A stretch of 64,000 bases of DNA from Wuchereria bancrofti (lineage: Eukaryota > Nematoda > Chromadorea > Rhabditida > Onchocercidae): positions 6,944,303 to 7,008,302 of the forward strand of contig SSBO01000009.1 in NCBI GenBank assembly GCA_005281725.1, read 5' to 3'. The notes beneath the pieces were generated by a model. The model worked only from the letters and a program-made list of their open reading frames with translations. It was not told the DNA's origin and ran no database searches. Below, piece after piece: positions 11,468 to 22,400 of the stretch. Position numbers and translations under genes: made by a program. Numbering within the stretch: position 1 is the first letter of the stretch; the number at the start of each line of letters is the position of its first letter.

Positions 11468-12833
11468 ATGTCCAGTTTGCCGGTATTGAATTCGACACAT
11501 GTGCTAATTATTTATGGTGGACTTTGTGGTTTGTTATACATTGAAACAGATGGTTTCCGTCGTGAAGCCTCGTACGTGAATATTATGCCAACACTTTCTT
11601 TGACTATACTTGCATTAACATTACGTATGAAAAGGAAAACCAAACTATTCACTTCTTTAACATTTTTTGTTTTTGGTATGTATAACCTGTTAACTAAAGT
11701 TAGTCGTAAATCAAATTTACGTATGAAAAAATTGAATCTTGAATTGAATTGAATTGAATTAAAACACTAATAGACTGCAAATTAGAAAATAGAAACTTGT
11801 GCATTTCGTCACTCAGAAGACAAACTGAAGTACTGGGAATGAATGAAAGTTCACTTAAGACTTAGTCAGAAGTAAAGTCATTTCATTTCACATTATCGAG
11901 TGATCTCTCATCGTGTAACTTACACTTCAATTCCCACAACTTCAAACCTATCGCAATTATATTAAAGCTTTCTTCTTAGCTCTCGGTGTATATTTAAATT
12001 CATCGCAATGGCATAATAAATTACAAATCGTTTGTGGATTATTTACAATCGCACATATTTTATATATATCATCCTTCACTTTGTCTATTCGACGGTTATG
12101 GCTTGGATGTGCGGTAGTGGTGACAACATACGTCATCGCTTTTCTCTATGTCTGTTTTGTTGATTTATTCTGGTCCATACCTATTCTAATACTCAATCTC
12201 TCACTTCATTTTATTATACTTGGAATTTCTTTGATTGCGGCCGGATCCATTTGGCATTACGGATCTGAGCGAGAAGATGTGCGAGAGGTTTGTGATTTTA
12301 AAGCTATTTTGGTTTTTTTTGAAATGTATAGAACATGGAATTCTTAATGTGAGATTTGTTCATTATTATACAGCAGTTTTACTCACTTTCTTATTTTTCC
12401 GGTAAGCTTCTCGACATTTCATTCGCAGAATTAATCCTAAAAATTTGGGCTCGCATACGTTAAAAAATTAGGAAACCTTTATTATCCGTAGGTTCGTTTG
12501 CCATACCTTTCGATCTTTTGTGTACCGATTCTAATCCTCAGTCTTTCAGTTCATTGTATTATACTTGGTATTTCTTTGATTAGTTTGATTACTAAATGAT
12601 ACTTTGAACCATCCACTTTTCCTGTTAGCAAAGAAGGAAATTTGATTTTCCTCACTGATCTATTTCAGGCCTCATTGCTGAGATTTCTGGGTCTGCTATC
12701 GTTTATGGCTTTTGCCAGTTTGTTATTACATGATCGATTTGGGAGTCGAATTAACGGATTCAATTATATAAGCACCGTATTATTTTATATCGGTCAACCG
12801 CTATTATTTGTTGCAAACCAGCGAACCTTCTGA
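11468..12833 (+). CDS. TMEM86/YhhN-fold multi-pass membrane protein
   Basis: Exons 11468-11675, 11980-12287 and 12669-12833 join in phase to 226 residues (human TMEM86A is about 240). Almost the whole chain is hydrophobic, about seven to eight membrane segments. It lines up with TMEM86/lysoplasmalogenase: LQIVCGLFTIAHILYISSF against the GLLMFAVTHMFYASAFG region, a long central pair of helices, and the C-terminal LLSFMAFASLLLHDRF block followed by YISTVLFYIGQPLLFVA. Active family members hydrolyse the vinyl-ether bond of lysoplasmalogens in the ER membrane. Here the two aspartates proposed as catalytic fall on Val73 (LGVYL) and Ala188 (MAFAS), so activity is doubtful. Start chosen at the first ATG after a TTTCAG acceptor. 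Family call from fold pattern, not from strong identity. Confidence 0.65.
12508..12583 (+). repeat. Partial copy of exon 2 within the second intron
   Basis: The stretch around 12515-12583 (ACCGATTCTAATCCTCAGTC..) closely repeats exon 2 at about 12169-12237 (ACCTATTCTAATACTCAATC..), including TTATACTTGG and TTTCTTTGATT. It contains an in-frame TAG soon after the match and is probably a decayed duplicate. Confidence 0.75.
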
Positions 12834-13417
12834 ATGCATTTGTGATATCTCCGTGATACCATAGCATATAGCAATGTTACACACAGAATATTAAGAGATT
12901 ATCCATTCACAAATATTCCCATAAATCGCAATATTGTTTCATTTTATGTAATTAAGTTAAATTCATTTCTAAAGCCAAAAATGCAGAGTATAGTTGCTCT
13001 GCACTTCATATCACTGCAAAAATCTCCTCAATGATAAGTGATTCCTCATTGAGTGGGACAAATTCTAGGCACTTCTAAACATCTCATTAAATTTTGTTGT
13101 AACGAAGTGCACTGCAGAAACATCCATCCTATTTCGGATTCTTAGTGAAATAATCTTGGATGTAACGACAGGCGCACTGCTGAGAAGTTATTATTGATTT
13201 CTGACATCTCGGAAAATGCTTCCCGAGTTCTCAAACTGTTGAGAATTTTGATGCTTAATAAACGGATAGGTCAATGTCAAAATTATGTCTGCTCCTTGAC
13301 AGTGTAACATTTTATTTTTGATATTTCCAGAATCTAAGCTCAAATTTAACAGCATGCAAATTTCTGTAATGGCCTATATAAAGCATACAGGAACGATATC
13401 TTCTGTTATTTTTCTAA
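12834..13417. other. Gap between TMEM86-like gene and membrane-protein gene
   Basis: About 585 bases, AT-rich. TTTCCAG at 13325-13331 may be the trans-splice acceptor of the next gene. Several imperfect repeats of CATTGAGT/CTCAATG-like words lie near 13020-13060. No gene seen. Confidence 0.5.
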
Positions 13418-15165
13418 ATGATATCAATCGAAACGGTGAACTGGTTTTTCCTTATGGCTGGACAGATTTTACAGAGCCAAACGAAAAAGTCTGAGAATCA
13501 GTCACAACAGTACAATCTGGCGAAAGAAGTTATAAATATCAAAGCCATATCGACAGGTAAAGACAAAGCGGAAATAGGCAAATCACTTATGCATACACCA
13601 CTTGCGTCTTCGATTTTCCAAGCAACATCCGTGTTACCGTCTGCAACCGTGCCAAACAGTGCTCCTTCCTTTCGGGAGGTAATTTTATATCACATATGCC
13701 ATTTAAGGCATCATTAGACATATATCTACCTATCAGAATCTCTCCTGGAACTCTTACAGAAATATGTTAATTTAGGCTTTAGATAAAATTATTAAACTGT
13801 TGTTTGGGCGGTATTTCAGAACACTTTTCTCAGTACAGCAAAACTGGCGACACGAAGCAAAAGGAAACAAAAAGGTGGTGGAAATGGACTAATGATAATT
13901 GCTATTATGCATGTAATTATTCCTTATATTGATATTATGAATATGGCGTAATTGTCGATCTTTAACACTTCGTTACTCTCCTTTCAGCTGAAGTTGTTTC
14001 CTTGTATTCTTAATTCGAAAATCCAAAAAATCCTATAACTTAAAGAAAAAAATGGATCGATTATTTATGTAACATTATAGCTTCTTCTTGCATGTGGTCT
14101 GATAGACTTAGGCATGTTTCTCGCTATTCGATTTAATCACTATGGCCATGTATGGCCTGATAGCTATGCAAAGTTATCAGTTTCCGAATATCGACTTTAC
14201 CGTAACCAGGTAAATACTTCTTTCCTTTCTGAATATCCCAGAAAGAGGTGTTCTAAAACTCGGTAGAAGGAAATATTCACCAGTATTTAATAAGGAAAGA
14301 ACAAAATTAAGTAGAAAGACAATAAGAGAAAGACTTTTAAATCAATGAATTATTTCAGATACTTTCTATTCGCGTCCTTTACTCACCTGTAACAATAGCT
14401 ATTGGCTTGATGATATTTTTCCCAAAAAGCATTTATTTATTAATTATTTTCATTTCCAAAGTATCGTTTTGTAGAGCAGCGATAGTTGATGGGAGTATTT
14501 CCTTTCTTGCACTTACTTATGCGTGCATTACAGGTTGTCCTTTTTTAAAAAAAAAGGATTTAAAAATAAATTTAACATGTTAGAAGAGTGAATTCTGTGG
14601 ATGGTTAGAATATTAGGAAATCGCAAAAGAGTTGATCAGATGATTCAAGGCTTTCGATGGACTGAACTCCATGAATGACCTCTGGTCAGTTGCTATTACA
14701 GGCACACATGCATATGTTGTATTGCACAATCTTTCAATGATTGATATCGAAGAACACAGTGATATTCTTTGTTATGCTATCAGGTACTAATAGCTTATAC
14801 AGTGGCGGTCTTGTTCCTAGAAGTCCTTTGAAGTCAAATAAGTATTATCGACTGAATTAGTAAGTTTCGAAAGTTGGAAACAGAAACAGTAATGCATAAT
14901 TAAAAGTTCCAGAGGAACAATTTGGGTTAGTTCTATTTTCAGAGGTCCACGTGAAAAAGCACCGCAAGAATTACGTGATCGATGCTTACTGGCTGCATAT
15001 AAAATGTTTGGTGATCACTTATCGTTGCAATCCATAATTGCTATACTTGTAATCATCGTATGCATTATCGATTTCATTTATCTTTTTTGTGAAACGGATT
15101 CAAATGCAATGCAAGTGCAAAAGAAAATTCAAGTCCAATCAAAAGCTCATAAAAAATGCTTTTAA
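13418..15165 (+). CDS. Unrecognised multi-pass membrane protein, 320 aa
   Basis: Six exons (13418-13678, 13820-13912, 14081-14209, 14359-14533, 14702-14783, 14943-15165) join in phase to 320 residues, good evidence that the gene is real. The first 90 residues are polar and serine/glutamine-rich; then come a basic patch (RSKRKQKGGG), a membrane segment (MIIAIMHLLLACGLIDLGMF), a loop with HYGHVWPDSYAKLS, two more hydrophobic segments in exon 4, and a last helix (SIIAILVIIVCIIDFIYLF) before a short basic tail. Probably four membrane spans. I do not recognise the family; it may be nematode-specific. It lies in line between the TMEM86-like gene and ALG14. The exact start is uncertain since the first exon also has an overlapping open frame. 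Confidence 0.7.
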
Positions 15166-15208
15166 TTATATCCAACGTTGAAGTCAAATTGAACTTTTCC
15201 AAGAAAAT

Positions 15209-15270
15209 ATTATTATTATCATTATTATTATTAATATTATTATTATTATTATTAATATTATTATTAATTA
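15209..15270 (+). repeat. (ATT)n microsatellite
   Basis: About 60 bases of ATT/TTA triplets with a few interruptions (TATC, TAATATT), directly after the stop of the membrane-protein gene, so probably in its 3' UTR. Confidence 0.9.
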
Positions 15271-15572
15271 CCACTATAAACTCAAAGTTTGAAAAATCAA
15301 ATTTTATATGATTAAAAAGGAATGATAGAAAAGGCAAGAGAAATGAAATGCAGAAGATTGCTCCTTTCAGTATCCATCGATGTAGCGTGAAATATCGCTT
15401 GTCTTATATACATTGCTATTTAGTGAATTCAATTTATTTCAATTCAATAAAAATCTGATATTAATTTCAAATGAGAACTGTCATCCATAACTCCACATAT
15501 GAGTGAGATGCTGGATTGCAAAGCGTCTTTCCTGTCCTAAAAGAAGAGTGAGTAAAGTGCCGGGATATTGGC

Positions 15573-16929
15573 ATGGTCGGGTATATCGGTGGTTGTGGGA
15601 CGTTTGCGCAGTTGTTAGTGATACCATTGTTGACATTTGTCCTGTTATATACGTGGTACGTCAAGCGACACTCATGCATGAACCAGAACATGGCGGGAAG
15701 GAAGCGTCCGTCAACATCAATACGAATATGCTATGTGGTTGGATCTGGTATGATTTTGCTGCGGATTGCTTACATATCAAATTTTTTAGTAAATAAATGT
15801 GATGCATTTCTCAACTTTTCTCCATTGTAATGTTTTAATGGAAATATTCTGGCAGGTATTTAGAATTAGGCTAACTTATGTTTGAGATATTTGTGTCCGC
15901 TCGATTTTCTAGTAAAATTTCTAACATAGCTTGACTCATTTCCAGTCAAAGAATCCTGAAGTTAGTACATATTGTCTATTTTTCAGGCGGCCACACTTCC
16001 GAATTACTAGCTCTTATATCTGCCTTTAGACAACAGTTTGGTCATCGTATATATATTGTTTCCGATACTGACAAACTAAGCGGGCGAAAGGTGAAGTATA
16101 TAGAAAGCGTCTACAAATCTAGACTTTCAGCATGTGCTAAGAAAAAGTGGTTTGCTGAAAAGTTTTGTGAGCTTTTATGAAACTTAAAGAAGGGAAGACT
16201 CTTGGGTTACCAGCAATATTTAAGATAATCGAATTTGAAAAGTCGCAAGGCCTGGGAAACTTCCGAGTAGAACGAATAAGCAGAAGTCGGGAAGTAAAAC
16301 AAAACTACATCACCTCAATATTGACAACAATTTGGGCCTGCATTGAAAGCTTATTTTTGATATGGCGAATAAGGTGATCATTTTGTTGTTCACATAGAGG
16401 GTAATATTTTAAAAATTATGAAAGAGGCGGAATTATTGGAACTTGGGAAAATTATGAAGTTAGTATTTCAAATTTGAAGGTTTGAAATCCGGATTAGAAT
16501 TTCTTATTAAGCCTCAAAATTGGAGGAATTATTATGCTCGCTACCTCAACAATACTAAAATTCTTTTTGTTTTTTGATAAGGGGTCCTTAATTTGAAGGT
16601 TGGAGTTGAAGTTATTCTCTAATATGTGCAAAGTATTAAAGTTTTATTGAAGTTCCACATTAAAATTTTTTTTCAGGCCTGATGCAGTGATCTGCAACGG
16701 ACCAGGTGTTTGCTTACCAATTTGTTTTGCTGCGGCACTGTTCGATTTGTTACGACTTCATAATGTGCAATTATTTTATATTGAAAGTTTATGCCGGGTA
16801 AAAAAACTATCATTAACCGGACAAATTTTATATAAATTACGCATTCCTGACATTTTTTTTGTGCATTGGGAAGATCTTGTTCATCGCTACCCACGTTCTT
16901 TTCTGATACCGTGCACTGGCTGGCAGTAA
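15573..16929 (+). CDS. ALG14: ALG14, membrane subunit of UDP-GlcNAc transferase
   Basis: Anchors the ALG13 catalytic subunit to the ER and together they add the second GlcNAc to dolichol-PP-GlcNAc in N-glycan assembly. Exons 15573-15747, 15987-16090, 16225-16373 and 16677-16929 join in phase to 226 residues (human about 216). There is an N-terminal membrane anchor (LLVIPLLTFVLLYTWYV), then the family signatures: GSGGHTSELL, IYIVSDTDKLSGRK, RISRSREVKQNY, DAVICNGPGVCLPIC, LFYIESLCRVKKLSLTG, and IFFVHWEDLVHRYP near the C-terminus. The exon 3 acceptor (TATTTAAG) is weak, but the join SGRK-IIEFE matches the family. A poly(A) signal AATAAA lies at 17134-17139. No ALG13 gene is visible here. Confidence 0.93.
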
Positions 16930-19437
16930 TAGACTATGGATTCAGAATATTCATTATCACTGGAAGTGATTCTAGTGGAGGCTATGGCTGTGGAATGATA
17001 AAATCATGAAGTCATCATGCAATCAGTTTTGAGCTTTCAATCTTAGAAGCTAATTGACACTATGGTTCCTGAAGTCTTAAGGATATCGGAAAGTATGAAC
17101 TCTAAATTGGCTATTTTTTATTTATGTATATAGAATAAATGAAAATCCCTTGTACAAGTTTTGTTTAACTGTGTTGAGTAAGAGCAAGGTGAAATTTTTA
17201 CGAATTTTAATGAGTCCGAAGACATTTTTTAGCTAGCAAAGCTTCTTCCAGCGAATTCCATTTTGTCACTTTTTTAAAATCTTCGTTTCTTTTCATCATA
17301 ATAATTATTCGATGCGCTTTCTGCATTCACACGCCTCAGCTGCTAATGTTTATAGTTGCAATTACGAATGGTTGTTTTTTCATGTATAATTATATTTGCT
17401 GAAGACGACTTGATCTACCATTTTTGCGGATTTTCTGCATAAAATTGCTGTTCATTCCTGAAAATCCGACCATTTCTTTTTACTGCCACGTAGTGTAAAT
17501 AATGTTATTATTCGGCTTTTTTGTAATTACGCTTCATCTGCATTCTTTGCTACTTTATCAAACAATACCCTGGAAGAGAAATAATCGCTTTTTATCGTAA
17601 ATTGAGGAAAGCAGCACTTTAGTAAGTAAATTTAAATGAGAATTTGGAGAATTAATTTATGAATATGATTATTCATGCCGTCAATTTACGATATTTAGTC
17701 ATCATTCGGGTAATGATAAAAACTTTAAGTTTTTAGTTTCTGGTTTAGAGTACCTGAGATGGTTAGATGGGTTTTCTGGATAGGGATGATGAATAATATA
17801 CTCGGAAGAGTGGAAAGTTTTGTTCATTTATGAAGTCTTTCCGTCGCAAAGATGAATACTCACTCATCACTTAGAATCGGGTACGGGTACTGTAAATTGC
17901 TTAAAGAAACCGACGTGTTCTATTGGAAAGTGATTCAAAACTGATGAATTTTTTCAAAACTGAAACTAGAGTTACGTGCTTATGTCAGAGGTCGAAGGAA
18001 AAATAACCTTGCTATAGAGCGGCAAAATGGAAAGAGTGGAGGATGTACAGATCTAACCAGGATGAAACCTAAATATAGGTTCATGTGAATTGTATTTTGT
18101 AGCTACCGAAATAGGGCAGGAGAAGGGTGCTTCATGACATGAAAAAAAAAACCGTAGACCAAGAAATTATGATGTGGGGAAAACTGATTCCAGAACTAGT
18201 TTTTCCCGTAGACTCCTCATATGTGTGTATGTGTACATGTCTGTCATAACGTTTCCCTTAGGCATAATTGGAAAGCAAAAGCATATGGAAACTGCCGATT
18301 TTTTGATGTTTTAACTTGCATACCTCGTTTGATATACCTAATCTCATCAGACTAGCCGATGAAAATTGTTACTATCACAGATGCACAGGATCGCACACAG
18401 TACTTTTGCCATATGTTTCGGTAATCTTATCTGAATATCACGCGGGACTGTAAGTAAATACTTGTCCCTCTACTATTACCTCTTGTATAATAGTAGAGGG
18501 ATAGTAAATCAAAAAAGAACTGTTTTAAACTTTATTTACAAAGTTAAAAAAGTTATTAGAATCACACAGATAAAACAAGAAACCAGTAAGTGGTGAATGA
18601 ACTGAACGGAAAGTACGATGATATTAATGGGAATATGACATCATAAGACAGATATAATGCACAGAACACAACAATAACGGAATAATAATAGGACTAAAAG
18701 AGAGACCTGCATTTAAAAACATCTGAAAAAACCAAAACGAGAAAATAAACATAAAGGCAAATAGGTGGACTACCTTTTCTAGAACACAGATATGCCAAAT
18801 GGAAATTAACAAAAAGGACAAGGACAGGGAGATCGGCAGAATTACTAAAGTGGCGATTATCATCATCATCTAACATTAGGATTTCATCTCAATTATTCCC
18901 TCTTAACACAGTTTTATACAACAGAAAATGTCCAACTTATCCAAAGATAAACGGGAGGCATAACTAATAAACACAGGTTATCTTCTATTCCATTCCATTA
19001 AGGATGAAAAGTGCTTCGATAATCAAAATAGATATAAAGATTGATAAATGAACTATCAAAAAACATTAATTATATGGTTATGGAGAAAATACTGAATATA
19101 TCCAAAGCAATTGTGGAGAACGCTTTTGAGAAAAGAAATGAACTTATTACGCGCAAACATAACACATACCTTTGCTATTATTCGTCCCGTACTACAGTTG
19201 ATACCGGTATCAATCACATGAGTTGCAAATGTTTGAATCAAAGTTTGAATCAAGCATGAAACTGCAGAATAATCAATTAGCAACTCTACACAAACAGTAA
19301 ATTTCATAAAAAGTGAGCAAACTCAGTTACAGTAACGGTCATGGCCCATCTATAGGCGGTGAAATGGAGCACACTCATTGCATCCAGTGTTTGTCGTTTT
19401 AAAATTATTTTTATACTCCAAAACATTTCACTTTAGT
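16930..19437. other. Convergent intergenic region
   Basis: Between the 3' ends of ALG14 (+) and ZNF277 (-). Apart from the ALG14 poly(A) signal and a hairpin at 18465-18501 I see no gene. The hydrophobic open frames at 18624-18876 (-) overlap each other in two frames and look like A/G-rich noise. Confidence 0.55.
18465..18501. repeat. Perfect 14-bp inverted repeat with 9-base loop
   Basis: TCCCTCTACTATTA at 18465-18478 and its exact complement at 18488-18501, separated by nine bases. It lies in the ALG14/ZNF277 convergent gap and could fold as a hairpin in RNA from either strand. Confidence 0.9.
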
Positions 19438-22400
19438 TTATTTCAGCGAATCGTATAAGTTCAAATCTGTAAGTACACCATCGTGCAACTCCGGAAAATC
19501 TTCAGCAATCACCTGAAAAAATGATCCAATATGATCAAAATTAAGCAGTAAATTACAGGAGATCAACCGTTGTCTCCTATCCAATGACAGTTTTATCGAT
19601 CGGAGCAAATTTTATTCAAACGAACGGATACTTCCTATCATTATATCTAATTTTATAAATAACATGAAGCATTAGCAGAAATTACTCATGTCAAATATAC
19701 CAGAAATGAAATTAAATTCAAAAATATATTTAGGATACATCTGCCTGAGGAATATAGAAAGTTGAGAAGATTCTTATAAAACAAACTATTGCACGTCATC
19801 AGTAATTTAACAATGTCCTGATATCATACGCTGACTTTGGTTCGATACACTGCTCAAGTTCTCTTCAGATGTAAAGTAGAAAGAAGCAATCTTCAAAAGT
19901 TGGTATTTCAGCTGATATTTGAATTGTCTCCCATAAGAAATTAAAATAATTATCAATCAATACTTACACCTTCAACAGAGTTCACTTCACTTTGTTTCAG
20001 AAGATACTCTCTGATGTTTTCGAATACTGCTGTCCCCTCTTCGTTCTGTGAAGAAACTTCTTTTTCATCAACATATGATTCAAGCATCCAAGTTAAATGA
20101 TCGTTACCGAATATGGGCACCAGATTTCTACAAAGAAGAGTAGACAGAAATAATAATATCACAATTATTCACATAGAGACAAAAATTCACAAAAAATGTT
20201 ATAACTAATTGGAAACACCTATCGTCTTTAATTTTTTTTTTTTTGAATATTCATCTGCTTAATAAAATTTGATTACCTGGAACTAATCTAGTTCAACAAA
20301 CAAATTCGAAATACCTGTTCAAATTTAAATTGAAATATTTTGCAAAAATAACATAAAAATAAAAAACAAAAATATAAAAACAAATAGAGTTGAAAATTAA
20401 AATGCATAGCTGACTATTCTGGAACACTTACAAAACAAAAAACTATACATTTAATAAGATTCTCAATGCAGTAATACGTAACATCAGGATAATTTCTAAT
20501 AGACAACCGATTCTGAAACAGAGTCAAAACCAGAATAATGATACAATAAAAATCCTTGTTTTTCACAAAAATATTTAGCCATCGTAAAAACTAACTCTTC
20601 CGTGCACCAAACTGATTTTTCTGGTAATCCTTTCGAAAGATGATCGTTTTCGGTGTAATGCTGCCTCAGCTTCTGTAACGAACCCAGGTCATCCCTACCA
20701 CACACGAAGCATCTTGCATTGTAGTTTTCTTTACGTATGTAATTAATCATTTTTACCCGTTCATAAAAATCCAGCTTCTCTTTTTCAATTATTCCGAGAA
20801 TATCGAAGTAATGAACATCCTGGAAATAAATAACAGCAAAATCTAAAGTTTCTTTTTGCACATCCAATGAAAATAATGTATTAGCAATATATCCAACTTA
20901 AAAAAAAGGTGCGTATGAGTAAAACGTGCAATGTTTTTTGACTTCTCTACCCACAAACTTTTCAAAAAGAAAACTCCAAATTTTTGTTGACTGGCAAAAG
21001 CTATAAACTAACAAAAGCTATAAACGAGGTGAACTTACTTTCATATGTTCAAGTAATGGAGCAGCGTGATCCTCAGTTTCTTCACAAAACAAACAAACCA
21101 CACGAGTCTGCTCCACATCGATATTATCTTCCTGCCATTCCTGCCAGGATTCCCTATTCATAATATTAGTTAACTCACTTTTACTTCAAAACATTTAAAA
21201 AAATGCAGGTGCCGATTTAAGATATTGACTATTTTCTTTTCAATTTCAATGCACATGATAAACATTTAAAAAACCATACGGGTTAATGATATCTTCCCAA
21301 GATTACCTTCCCAAAAAATGGGAAATGAAGAATTCCAGAATGAAAGTAATTCAAAAAACATTTGATAAGTTCAAATCCAACTGAAATGACTTCGTTCATA
21401 AAGTGTTTTGTACTTCAGAGAATACAAATATCAGAAACATGGGAAAAGAAACACTAAACAATGAAAGAAAAACGGCTTACTCTTCCTCTTCTTCATCGGA
21501 ATCTACAAATGTTGGCATAGTATCTTCGAAGTCTTCTTTCAGTACATCTAACCAACGCTTTCCCAGCTCCTAAGATAAAGGGCTTTTGGGCATGCAATGA
21601 GTTCAGATTTAGATCAGAATTGTATATAAATTAAATATTCCGTAAAACTTGGTTTTGAGATCTCAGCACTCTGGAAAATGTTGTAGGATACCTAGCAGAC
21701 ATACATATAAATCCTAAGGTAACACAACATATCCTGCTACTGTATAAAGATTAGCATTAAAAATTAACACTGGGATAACTGCACCAATGAATACTCCAAA
21801 AGTCCTTCTGAACTCTACAAAAAAATATCCAGTGCGAAACAAAAGCTTACTAAATAGTTGATAATGTAGAATTTGTCATAGTAATTGTTCTTTGGATTCA
21901 CTTCTTTATGATTTCGTTTACGCATATGATCCATCAAAGTGTTGCGGTCACTGAACCTTTTTTCACAATAAATACATTCATTGCTGCAAACAAAATTTAA
22001 AATTGAACGACATGGATAAAAAGTAATTAAAAAGCCAATCAAGAAACAGAAAAAACCGACACAATCAACAGCAAATTACTCTTACATTATTATTGTGTAT
22101 AAAAAAAATAATTTTCCCTATTAATACATCATGAAATGACTGCTAATTTTAGGAATGACAACCTGAGAAGTTTCGACTTCAGACACTCAATGTACTCGGT
22201 GACAAAAACTGCAATGATACGCACCATTAATTTTAAAGGGATTACACAAATCAGATATTGCTAAGAAAAGCAGAATGAATATACAGTTTCTAGAAACAAC
22301 TTGTCATATACTATTTTAGGGAAAGGAAGGCACCTAAGTTGTCGGGTGAGCCAAGATTCAAATGATGGATCATATAGAGGTGGTGGATTATTTTCGATCG

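Noticed and set aside
15503..15796. Alternative plus-strand frame overlapping ALG14 exon 1
   Set aside because: The ATG at 15573 frame gives the membrane anchor and GSGGHT motif after splicing; the other is a shadow.
18624..18876. Hydrophobic minus-strand open frames that look like a membrane protein
   Set aside because: Two overlapping frames are open at once, composition is simply T-rich on that strand, and there are no splice or poly(A) cues.
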